64,000 bases of DNA from Zantedeschia hybrid cultivar. Lineage: Eukaryota > Streptophyta > Magnoliopsida > Alismatales > Araceae. Under the pieces are notes generated by a model. It was not told the origin of the DNA, made no database searches, and saw nothing but the letters and a program-made list of their open reading frames with translations. A program made the position numbers and the translations under genes. Numbering within the stretch: position 1 is the stretch's first letter; each line of letters starts with the position of its first letter. Location of the stretch: contig JARZZO010000003.1 of NCBI GenBank assembly GCA_030544215.1, positions 29,206,379 through 29,270,378 on the forward strand, written 5' to 3'. This document shows, piece after piece, positions 24,971 through 34,929 of this stretch.

Positions 24971-25984
24971 ATTCAGATTTTTAATTTTATTAATTTTGGA
25001 TTTAGTGTAATTATTCTCTAGCTAACATTTCTTTTTCTTATTTTTGTAGGTGCATTGAAAAAAAAAGAAAAAAAAGAAAAGCGAAATTATTGGTAAGTAT
25101 GTTCCAACTTTCTCTTTTCCATTTTCCTTTTTTTTTTTTTTTAGTTAGTTTCTTTTTTTGTAGTTCCTAATTTAGATAGGTTTCCATTAATTAAAAAAAA
25201 AGAAAAGAAAATCCAAATCTAAAAATATCCATGACAAGATTAGAAACTTTCCATACTAGGCATTCATCATTTTAGGAAAGCATAAATTAGTAAGTTTTCT
25301 TTCTTAGTTTATTTCCTTTTTTGTCGAAGAATGCGGGGGAAAGGTACGTATTTCAATTATAGCAAGTCATTCATGATTGCATAAACACCCCTTACTTGAC
25401 TTGACTGTTGAATTGCATTCAAAAGTACTCTAAGGGCAATACCTTTAACAACATAAGGTAGGGATTTCATCACCCTACCTTAGCCCACAAACAACCTTCC
25501 TTGCATTGCCATTTCCTAAACCCAATAAAAGCAAGTCGAAAGGGACTCTATGGTTCACACTGTGAGTAGTTTAAATTTCGGGTTGCCTCCACTTTTGGCA
25601 ACGGTGTCTAGACTAGAGGTTAAAAGGCAAACGCCTAAGCGGGAAAGTGGTTCCCTAATTAGATCTCTACGAAAGTAAGGGGAGCCTCCCACTACCTCAC
25701 CTCTTACCTGGCCGTTAACTGATTGTGGTTGTGACTTGAGGTAGACCCCATTCACCTTGTGAGAAAATTCATATAGAAGTCTAGGTCAACCTTAGGTCGT
25801 TAGGTTAATTTGTTTATTAAATTGCTTGCATTAAAAAAAAAAAGTGAAAAAGAAATATAAGTCCTTCTTCTCTCTCTCTTCGTCTTAGTGTATGCAAGGT
25901 AGGAGATCTCAAAGCCTTAACCTTCTAGGACCAATTGCTGAAATCGAGATAGTTCTACATCAAAGAAACCCATCTCTAGATCCA

Positions 25985-26791
25985 ATGGCCGAGAATCGTG
26001 ATCCTTCGAAGCAGATGAATGATTACTTCATCCCGAATCAATATCAACCTTCATCTTGCATTCATCTTCTTCAGAATCCGACCAATCAATATGAAATTAA
26101 ATCGAGTACCATTCAGATGCTCTCATCCTTTTATGGAAATACAAATGAAGATCCTTATAAGCATCTGGATGAATTCTTAGAGATCTGTTCCACGGTGAAA
26201 ATTCAGAATTTCATCGATGATGCCCTCAAATTGACCATTTTCCCATTTTCATTGAAGGATAAGGCCAAATATTGATTGAGGACTATAGGTAGGCCCATTA
26301 GGACATAGGAAGAAATGGAAAAAGAATTTCTCAAGAAGTTCTACCCCATAGGGCGAACTAACGCTATGAGAAGGGCCATCACGGGTTTTACCCAAACTCT
26401 CAGAGAATTAATTCATGAGTCATGGGAGAGATTAAAAGAATTGCTTCAGAAATGCCCTCATCATGGACTATCAAAATGACAAATTCTCTAAGCATTCTAT
26501 GAAGGATCGTCTGAACAATTCAAACAAATGGTGGGTACCTCTTGTAGAGGGGCCTTTATGATGAAGAGTGAAGATGAGGTCTATGATTTATTTGAAATGC
26601 TTAGTGACAACTCCATCAATCATGCCTCTCTCTCATCTTACGAGAGGGCTGTTGGACCATTTAAACGGGTTGTGATGTATGAACTTAAGACTCGAGGAGA
26701 GCCTGAATCCAAAATGTCCAACTGCGGCCCAACTCCCACCATTCATTCAAGAACAAGTTCAGGCCGCCCTAGGGTTCTCCAAGCCCGGTAA
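25985..26791 (+). pseudogene. Athila-like gag, with three in-frame stops
   Basis: The structural (capsid) protein frame starts MAENRDPSKQMNDYF and contains FYGNTNEDPYKHLDEFLEIC, EMEKEFLKKFYPIGRTNAMR, ITGFTQTLRELIHESWERLK and YEGSSEQFKQMV, the Athila gag pattern. Stops at 26273-26275 and 26477-26479 fall where Trp is conserved (TGG to TGA). A third at 26489-26491 replaces a Gln codon (CAA to TAA). Downstream, to about 27500, the Pro/Gln-rich region (NHPNFAWKNQHAP, YPPPPTYQQPPQANF) is broken by more stops and shifts. Confidence 0.88.
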
Positions 26792-27559
26792 TAATTCATT
26801 TTCTTAACACCCCGGCGGGAGGAACCACCCTAATTTTGCGTGGAAGAATCAACATGCTCCATTACAAATGACTAATCCTCCCATGCATCAAGCCAAAAAG
26901 CCACATAACTCCTTTCAACACTACTCCAACTTCTATGAGAATACGTATGCTAGAGGACCACAGGCCCAATTCTCTCAACCGACCCACTACCAATCTTTAC
27001 AATCAGGACAACCAACCTAATATCCTCCTCCACCCACTTACCAACAACCTCCTCAAGCTAACTTTGATGACAAGTTCACACAACTCCAACAACTCATCTT
27101 GACCTAACAACAATCTATTTCCAAGTTGGAGAGTTAAATGGGGTAGTTAGCCGAAGCAACTATGAGGAGGGAAATGGGCCAACTTCCTAGTCAACCCATA
27201 GCTAATCCGAGGAATTAGCCTCCGAGTTTTCCACCTCAATCGGGCCTTTTATCTCAACTCGGTCTATTATCACAATCTAAAGGGTCACAATTCGAGAATG
27301 CTAAAGCTATTTCAGTCCTAAAGAGTGGAAAGACCTTGGATGACCCACAAAAGGCAAGAGAGTTATTAGAAAGTTCCATTAATGGACTCCATGAAGTCGA
27401 AAGTGAGAGTAAGGCAGAGCCCAATATGGAGAAATTAGGGGGGGGGATCCTAAAGAAAAAGGAAAACTGGATGAAGGCCCAAACTCATATCAACTAAGGG
27501 TGCCTTTCCCAAATGCTTTAGCAGCCAAGCCCAATACAAGAAAGAAACTAGCTCAAAAT

Positions 27560-28087
27560 AAGGAGTTGATGGAATTGTTCAAACAAGTTCAAATCAATAT
27601 TCCACTATTTGATGCCATTTAGCATGTGCCGGCTTATGTTAAGTTTCTTAAGGAATTGTACACACCGAGAAGGGAATCTAGATTGGCTTCCGAAAAGATT
27701 AGGCTCTCAGAGGATGTAAGTGCAATTGTGATGAATCATCTGCCCAAAAAGTTGAAGAACCCTGGGGCACCTTTGATCTCATATAACATAGGTGGAGTTA
27801 CATTTGATAGAGCACTATTGGATTTAGGTGATAGTGTGAACCTGTTGCCAACCGCTATTTATGAAAAAATTGATATTGGGGAACTAAAGCCCGCATCCAT
27901 CATCTTACAGTTGGCTGATAGGTCTGTGAAAACTTCACGGGAACTTATTGAGGATGTTATTGTAAAAGTCCATGATTGTTATTTTTTTGTGGATTTTCTT
28001 ATTCTTGATATGGCCTCACCTGAGGAACTCATTCACATCCCGATCATCCTAAGACATCCATTCTTAACCACTGCCAAAGCTAATTAA
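27560..28087 (+). pseudogene. Athila-like aspartic protease domain
   Basis: Preceded by LFKQVQINIPLFDAI, a TAG in place of Gln, then HVPAYVKFLKELYTPRRESR. The protease core reads ALLDLGDSVNLLPTAIYEKI, where Athila elements usually have DLGAS: the catalytic Asp and Gly are kept, the next residue is Asp. Ends DMASPEELIHIPIILRHPFL. It would process gag-pol; here it lies in a dead copy. Confidence 0.85.
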
Positions 28088-28291
28088 TTGTGAAACTGGT
28101 ATGATGGACATATCCTTTGGGGGTTAAAAGGTCAAGATCAATGTTTTCAAAGCATCCCAATATCCGGATCACAAAGAAGAGTGCCACACTATTGATATCT
28201 TAGATAATTTGATTAAAGAGAATCCGGTGCTTACACATGACCTTTTGGAAGAAGCCAATGCTCTAAAGGATTCTCCCAACCCTTTAACATC

Positions 28292-29890
28292 TTGGCCCAA
28301 GGTGGAACCTTTGCCAGCCTTAAGTTTGAGCCCGCTCTACCATCTCTGGAGGACCCCCCTGCACTAGAACTCAAGCCATTATCCGAGTCTCTCAAGTATG
28401 TCTTTTTGGGCCCCGACCAAACTCTTCCGCTCATCATCGCGGCGAATCTCACCTCGCCACAAAAGGCCCAACTAATCGAGGTCCTTAAAGCCCATAAGGG
28501 TGCCATTAGGTGGTCGGTGGCATATTTGAAGGGAATTAGTCCATCTATTTACATGCATCATATCTACATGGAAGAGAATTCCAAGCCGAGTCGCGAAATG
28601 TAATGACGGCTTAATCTAAATATAAAAGAAGTGGTTAAGAAAGAGGTTGTAAAGTGGCTTGATACGGGTATCATTTATCCCATATCGGACAGCAAATGGG
28701 TCAACCCAACTCAAGTGGTACTCAAGAAGTCCGGATTGATGGTTATTAAAAAATGATCATAGGAAGAGGTACCCACTAGGCTCACCACAGGATGGAGAGT
28801 GAGTATTGATTACAAGAAGCTTAATGTCATGACTAAGAAGGACCACTTTCCACTCTTGTTCATGGATCAGATTCTAGAAAAATTATCAGGCCAGAAATTC
28901 TTCTGCTTCTTAGATGGGTACTCCGAGTATAATCAAGTGGCCATTTACCCGAAAGATTAAGAAAATACTACCTTTACATGCCCTTATGGCACATTTACTT
29001 TCAGGAGAATGCCATTCGGACTATGCAACCCACTTGCCACTTTTCAACAGTGCATGATGGCTATATTCTCTGACATGGTGGGAGAGTTCCTCGAAATTTT
29101 TATGGATGACTTTTTGATCTTCGGGGACTCTTTTGAAAATTACCTAGAAAATCTGAAACAGGTGCTAGCTCGATGTATAGAAACCAATCTGATACTTAGC
29201 TGGGAGAAGAACCATTTTATGGTTCGCGAAGGCATTGTTCTAGGCCACATTATATCTGAAAGGGGGATAGAGGTAGATAAAACTAAGATTGGTCTCATAT
29301 CTAATCTTTCTCCTCCCACCTCTGTCAGACAAATTCATTCATTTCTTGGCCATGCCGGTTTCTATCGTCGGTTCATACAAAATTTCTCTCAAATTGCCCG
29401 ACCTCTAACTCTTCTCCTAGCTAACGATGTCCCATTCCACCTGGATGAACCATGCATAAAGGCATTCAATTCTTTGAAAGAAGCTTTGACCAAAGCTCCG
29501 ATTCTTCAATCTCCTGATTGGTCTCTACCTTTCGAGATCATGTATGATGCCTCTGACTATGCTATCGGTGCGGTGTTGGGACAACGGATCAACAAGTGTC
29601 TCGTAGTGTTCTATTATGCAAGTCGCACCCTTTCAGATGCCCAAATGAATTATACCACCACGGAAAATGAGTTATTGGCTGTAGTTTTTGCTCTATAAAA
29701 ATTTTGGTCTTATCTTTTAGGGGCAAAAGTCATAATTTATTCTGATCACTCAACTCTGAAATACCTGTTGACCAAGAAGGATGCAAAGCCCAGACTCATC
29801 AAATAGATCTTACTCCTTCAAGAATTTGATTTAAAAATTCAAGATAAAAAAGGCTCTAAGAATGTGGTAGCTGACCACCTATCTCGAATT
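28292..29890 (+). pseudogene. Athila-like reverse transcriptase and RNase H
   Basis: Blocks in order: KPLSESLKYVFLGPDQTLPL, LIEVLKAHKGAIRWSVAYLK, two stops near 28600, WLDTGIIYPISDSKWVNPTQ, GWRVSIDYKKLN, FPLLFMDQILEKLSGQKFFC, TFTCPYGTFTFRRMPFGLCN, FMDDFLIF (catalytic DD pair kept), GFYRRFIQNFSQIARPL, then RNase H DASDYAIGAVLGQ and TENELLAVVFAL, YSDHSTLKYLL and NVVADHLSRI. Stops occur at 28600-28605, 28755, 28960, 29696-29698 (TAA for Glu) and about 29805 (TAG for Trp in the usual IRWILLLQEFD). Confidence 0.9.
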
Positions 29891-29924
29891 CTCATTTCTG
29901 AGAGTGAACCAATGTCATTCCTTG

Positions 29925-30073
29925 TCATTAAAGCTTTTGACTATGGTGCTGTCAAAATTATGGATCCAAAGACTAGACACACATTCACTGTTAATGGTCA
30001 ACGGTTGAAACCGTTTGTTAAGAATTTTCAAAATTGCCCACTAGAATCCATGGCGCTGAGTGATCCACAATGA
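29925..30073 (+). pseudogene. Extreme C-terminus of the Athila integrase
   Basis: Right after the RNase H end the frame jumps to KAFDYGAVKIMDPKTRHTFT followed by VNGQRLKPF, the tail that normally closes Athila integrase. The zinc finger and DDE core, normally about 1 kb, are absent, so an internal deletion joined the two ends. Confidence 0.8.
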
Positions 30074-31271
30074 TCGCGCGTCCGTCTGGCTGAAGACGTT
30101 AAGCTTAGCGCTTGTCGGGAGGCAACCCAACATTTTAGATCATCTTTTACTTTTCTTTTCCTTTTTAGATTTTTATGCAGCAATCGACTTTGGTAAAGTC
30201 ACATCTTCATAGCCATATATTGTTTCTCTCCTTTCCAGTGTTCTTATGGCTAACATGTTGTTCATATCTTTTATGCCATTGAGGACAATGTCATTCAAGT
30301 TGGGGGGAGGGGGGGGGGGCAATCAGTATGCATTTTTGAAAAATCTTTTGAAGAAAACTGATATTTTTCATTGAAAAAATGGTTAATTTTTTTTTCAAAA
30401 ACTTCTTTTTTACATCCTACGTAAGTTGCATGGAATCATGTTTCATTAAGTAAATCGTAAACAAATCAGTTTGGTTTTATCCAAATTGGATAGAGCTTTC
30501 AAAGTTCAGAATATCCTACTTCATAAGAAGCCACAACAAAAATGATTTTCACACACATATCACAACCTATAATGAGTGAAAGACCTTGAAAGTATAAAAT
30601 TACTGGAATTAACCTTAAGGGTAGGACTACCTATTCTAATTTTTTTCTTTGGGGTTGAATAAAAGGAACGTCAAGATTCATAATAGGGGACCGACCCACT
30701 CAGCACTTTAAAGAGGCGGTCATTTAAAAATGGACAGTTGTAAACATTAAATGTCATATAAGGTGTCAAAAAGAGCTAAAGGAAGGTAGGTGGCAAAAAG
30801 TGCGTACCTCCCCTCAAGCAAATCAAATAGAGCAGTAAAAAGTACACACTCTCAAAGGCAAAAGCACAACTAAATAGAAAATCCACGCTAAATAAAAAGT
30901 CCATCATACTAGAAATACGACCAAGTCATGAAAAGTGTTGAATCGGGGCGGGAGCTGAAAAACGATCCTTACTGACTGATCGGGAAATCTTTTTTCTCTT
31001 CTCTTGCCCAGGTAGTTTTATCTAAAGGGTTAGTAAAGACGATGATATAACAGGAAGGGCGGAAACGAGTTCTAAGCATGTCAATTTGCATGTACGATCA
31101 CATGTCGTGAACCAAAGTGTAGTAGAAAATGAGCACTTTAACTTAACCGATCGGCTGCCATTTAATTGTCTGTGACAGATAACTACAAATGAAGCAAGAT
31201 ATTTCATTGTCGTCCCAATTTTTCTTCTATTTGCATTGCTAAGGGAATGGCAATGAGTAAGTTGGGAGTTG
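30074..31271 (+). other. 3' untranslated internal region of the Athila-like element
   Basis: Non-coding. It includes the G-rich tract AGTTGGGGGGAGGGG... (30296-30319) characteristic of these elements and short purine-rich sequence just before the 3' LTR. No envelope-like frame is seen. Confidence 0.65.
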
Positions 31272-33138
31272 TGATAAGTTGATAGTTTTGATCATTAAAA
31301 AGGGTAAATGCACGCATCATACTCATAGTTTTATGTGTAAAATAGTATGAATGATAGATAATTTTATATCGATTCCAACGGTACCAATTTTGTTAAATTC
31401 CTAATTAAAAGTATTGTCATTTCATGTGAATAACGGAGTATAATGCATTTACGATTTTTCGACAAAATCGAGATAATAAATAAATTTATTTCAGTATAGA
31501 TATAATATTATTCACGATAAAACTCTAATTCCCATTTATTTTTGTGTGAACAGGATATGAAGAGGCTGTGGTGCAATGGTTAAGTCTCTAGAGACTTATG
31601 GGAGGTTTAATGTTCAAATCTCAGCAGGAATATCTATCATTTTGCAAAAAAAAACAAAGCAAGGGCAAACTAAAGATAAAAAGTGTAAAAAGGGTTGCCC
31701 TAATCCTTTACCCAAGAAGGGCAAGAGGAGCCAACCGCCCTCCCCCTCCCTCATTTCTTTATTTTAAATCCTCTCTCCCCTTTTAAAAAGGTTCTTCTTC
31801 CTTCTTGGGGGGGCTCTCTCTTGGTTTTTGAATTTCTCTCTCTCCCTAGACCGCACCTCTCCTCTGCTCTCCCTCTTACTTTTGGCTTTTATTCTCTCTT
31901 CCCTAGGGTTTTAGGCCGCACCCCTTTCTCTCCAACTTTTTCTCTCTACTGCTCTCTCTCTCCCGATCTCTCTCTCACGCTCCCTTCATCTCTTTATCTC
32001 TCCCTTTTCCCTGCTTCTCTCCTCTCTCAGCCGCACACCCCATCTCTCTCTCACGCTCCCTTCATCTCTTTATCTCTCCCTTTTCCCTGCTTCTCTCCTC
32101 TCTCAGCCGCACACCCCATCTCTCTCTTACTTTGTCTCTCTCTCTCTCCTCCAACACCTCTCTCTCACAAGTCATGTCTCTCTCTCTCCACTTTTTTTTT
32201 TCTCTCTCTCTCTCTCCCTCGCACCTTGTCTCTCTCTGCTCCGTCGCCATATGAGGATGAAGGAGGGCGGACACTTGCCTCCCGCCCCTGCGCTCCAACC
32301 AAGGCCCCCGTCGCACGGTGCCACGTGGCAATGCCACGGCGTTCGTAGGGTAGGGCATCGTAGCCCGTGCCCCTCCGCCCAGGCGCGCCCCGCGCCGCTG
32401 GTCGATACGCGTCGCACCCGTACGTGGCCCACGCCAGCCACATGCCCCTCGTCGCCTGCGCCATGCCTCGCCTCGCCTACTGCGCCTTGCCGCCTGTATG
32501 CGCCTGCCGTGCCCTGCCGCCTGCCGCGTGGCCCATTACGCCGGCCCCCTCTCTAGCAGCTTCTGCTTCCAGTTGCCCCAGTGCACTGCACCGGCCTCCG
32601 CTTCACCTACTGTGGGCGCACTGCGTCGCCCAAGCCAGGGCCTTTCACTGTTGCATCCCTTATTTGTTGTTTGTTTTATTTAGTTTAATTTGTTGAATCT
32701 CCCTTTTCATATATTTAGTTTTAATTCATTGCATGTATTTTACATAACCATGTTTTAATTATTTTAATAGAATGTCATTGATATTTCAATCTTTGGTTAA
32801 TCTCTCTCATGTGTGGTAGTTTTATTGAAGTTGTGCACGTAGTTAGTTTTTAATTAGTTTTCTCATATTAGACCTAGGTTTAAACTCCCTAAAATAGATT
32901 TAGTTAATTAAGTTGTTGTTTGGTTAGTAACTAGTTAACTAGTGCAATTGATCAAGTTAGAAATTTTATTTTTAGATTAATCAAAATTCAAAGTTTTCGA
33001 AATTAAAACTCTATTTCCCTATGGATTCGACCCATGCTCACCACTTGCTTCATACTATGTGCTTAAAATATATGAGTTTGGATTAATTTCGATTGACGTC
33101 TATACAAGTGTTTAACGACACACATGTTCGAACGATCA
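31272..33138 (+). repeat. 3' LTR of the Athila-like element
   Basis: 1867 bp, TG...CA, same organisation as the 5' LTR including the tRNA-like segment (31568-31621). It is longer because of an exact tandem duplication of about 76 bp in the CT-rich part (about 31964-32116) and about 45-60 extra bp near 32945-33005. Confidence 0.92.
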
Positions 33139-34600
33139 CCACCCATCCTGTTTTTCTAATAGTGTTATTTTGTATACAATCTCTTCTTGTCTTCCTATAC
33201 ATCCAATCTAATCAGCAAATATCATTTGTGTGGTATTGCTTTCCATTTCAGCCAAGCAGTGGTAATCCCATGCACCACATTCCTATTTATATCTCCCTTT
33301 GCCAATATGGATTGTCATTCATACTGTGGTTTGAAGCTTGGAAAAGTATAAGGATCAGCATCACGATGGGCTTCTGGCCATAAAAACTTTTGCCATACTA
33401 TTAACAACTAATACTTAAAATTGGTAGCAAACGTTGGTATATACAACTCTTATTTACCACTTGCAACTGTGTCTCCCAAATTTGAAGTGCTACTTGTCAA
33501 TCCTAATAGTCTAATCATCTCCATTCATGTGTTATTTGGCTTCCCCCTCCCAATGCCATCAACATGAACGCATCACATCCTCCATAATATGCCTTTATAA
33601 TGCATTATCTGCAATGAACATGGCTAACAGTGGCCCATTTTAGAACTCATGGAAATCCATGCAAAGAAAGATGTTCTGCCCACCAGAAAGGCATAATTCC
33701 AAATGACAGAAGGTAGACTTTCCATGTTTCTATTTCAGTATCCAAACAAATTAGAGTTCCATTTCAACCTCTCCATCTTGGGAGAAAACCTTAAGTTTCA
33801 TCTAATATATAATTGGATGCACTCCTTGGAAAAGGGATAAGGAAAGACACCATAATCTTCGTTTAGAGTTTACATGTGTAAATGTAAACATCTGTAGTTG
33901 TATTAGAGCAAAGACTACCTGTATTTGTTGACAGAACTGATAAGCATTAAAAATCCTTCATCATACGAAACATGGAGACATTATATAGAAACAATAGTGT
34001 CAAACTTAAATATCGTACTTTAATGCATTGGGCAGCCTTGGCGATGCTAAACGTAGCCAGCATGGCTGATGTAAAACCTCCTCAATTTTTACTTGGAATA
34101 TGAACCATCAAGATTCCGTTCCCGCCAAAACAATCAACTTTGACGTTCAAGGACAACGAAAAGGTTCCAGAATCTCCGTCTCCATTAAAGGGTTGTTTAG
34201 TTCCACGGAAAACATTGTAAAACACCATATCTTGAGACGTGCAAATTTTACATGTCTTGCAGTGTTTTCTGTCAACCAAACAGCACCCAGGAGCACCTAA
34301 GTGGGAGCAGCGTTGTATGATTGAAGAAGAAAACCACCAAGAAATATGGACAATCATTTGAAGAAATAGGTGATTCTCTTGCTGAAAAAGATAGAAAAAC
34401 GGAACTTGCACTAAGCATTAATATGCTTGAGCTAGTATAGCATTCCTGAGTGAGTTGACCAAGTAGGAGTCCAGTAACCATCAAAACTCCACGCTTCCTA
34501 GACAATTTGGAAATCGCAACACACCCCAACCCAAACAAAGCCATTTTCCACCTTTTAACACATACATAAGAACAACAAGGAATCAGAAAAAGAAAGTTTT
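33139..34600. other. Intron 1, remainder
   Basis: Starts with CCACC (33139-33143), the right target-site copy. No exon or repeat is recognised; it leads up to the candidate exon 1. Confidence 0.5.
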
Positions 34601-34626
34601 TGGCAATGGAAGAAAAACTCTGGTAC

Positions 34627-34786
34627 CGGGGAAGGGGCGCAGGCCGCAGGACGTCGCCCCGGGAGGAGACCCGGCAGCTCTGCCACGAATTCTGGAAGAG
34701 GCCACCCCGGCGGCGACAGAGACGAAGAGGGGGAGCCGTCTCTCCGCCCCCGCAGTGGCAGCGGGAAGAAACAGCGACCCCTCCAT
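34627..34786 (-). CDS. EMB86: Candidate exon 1 of the alanyl-tRNA synthetase (transit peptide)
   Basis: A minus-strand ATG at 34786 opens MEGSLFLPAATAGAERRLP and continues rich in Ser, Ala, Arg and Pro with almost no acidic residues, as organelle transit peptides are. A possible donor (CCCG|GTACCAG, at 34627/34626) would leave one carry nucleotide, which is the phase needed by the next exon (it starts with two nucleotides of a split codon at 22418). The donor is weak. An alternative start at 34865 lies in another open frame that runs to 34272. GC content is far above the surroundings. A TATA box and pyrimidine patch sit just upstream. Assignment to this gene is inference from order, strand and phase; no other exon 1 is seen between 22.4 and 34.9 kb. 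Confidence 0.42.
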
Positions 34787-34869
34787 CGGCGCGCCCCGCG
34801 GCGACGATGAGGATGCCGCTGGCGTTGGTGGGTTGCCTCCTCTGGGCTACGAATTCAAATGGCAACCAT

Positions 34870-34918
34870 TCAAAAGAGGAAGAAGAGGGGGGAGGGAGAG
34901 ATCAGCTTAATATATATA
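34870..34918 (-). promoter_or_regulatory. Probable core promoter of the synthetase gene
   Basis: On the minus strand a TATA-like run (CTATATATA, 34918-34911) is followed by a pyrimidine-rich patch (CTCTCCCTCCCCCCTCTTC, about 34899-34881), the usual plant TATA plus Y-patch arrangement, and then by the GC-rich candidate exon 1. The predicted start of transcription would be near 34880. Confidence 0.45.
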
Positions 34919-34929
34919 GGTTTGGAAAT

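Larger units (their letters stand above)
23248..33138 (+). mobile_element. Athila-like Ty3/Gypsy retrotransposon, internally deleted
   Basis: 9.9 kb with two long LTRs (TGATAAGTTGATAG...GTTCGAACGATCA), a primer site TTTTGGCGCCGTAGCT right after the 5' LTR, degenerate gag, protease, RT and RNase H in plus orientation, and a G-rich tract at 30299-30319 typical of Athila-type elements. Flanks CTACC and CCACC differ at one base, a probable 5-bp target duplication. Integrase is missing apart from its tail. It lies in the first intron of the synthetase gene, in opposite orientation to the gene. By eye about 19-20 differences separate the LTRs in the first 300 bp, so the insertion is not recent. Confidence 0.92.
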
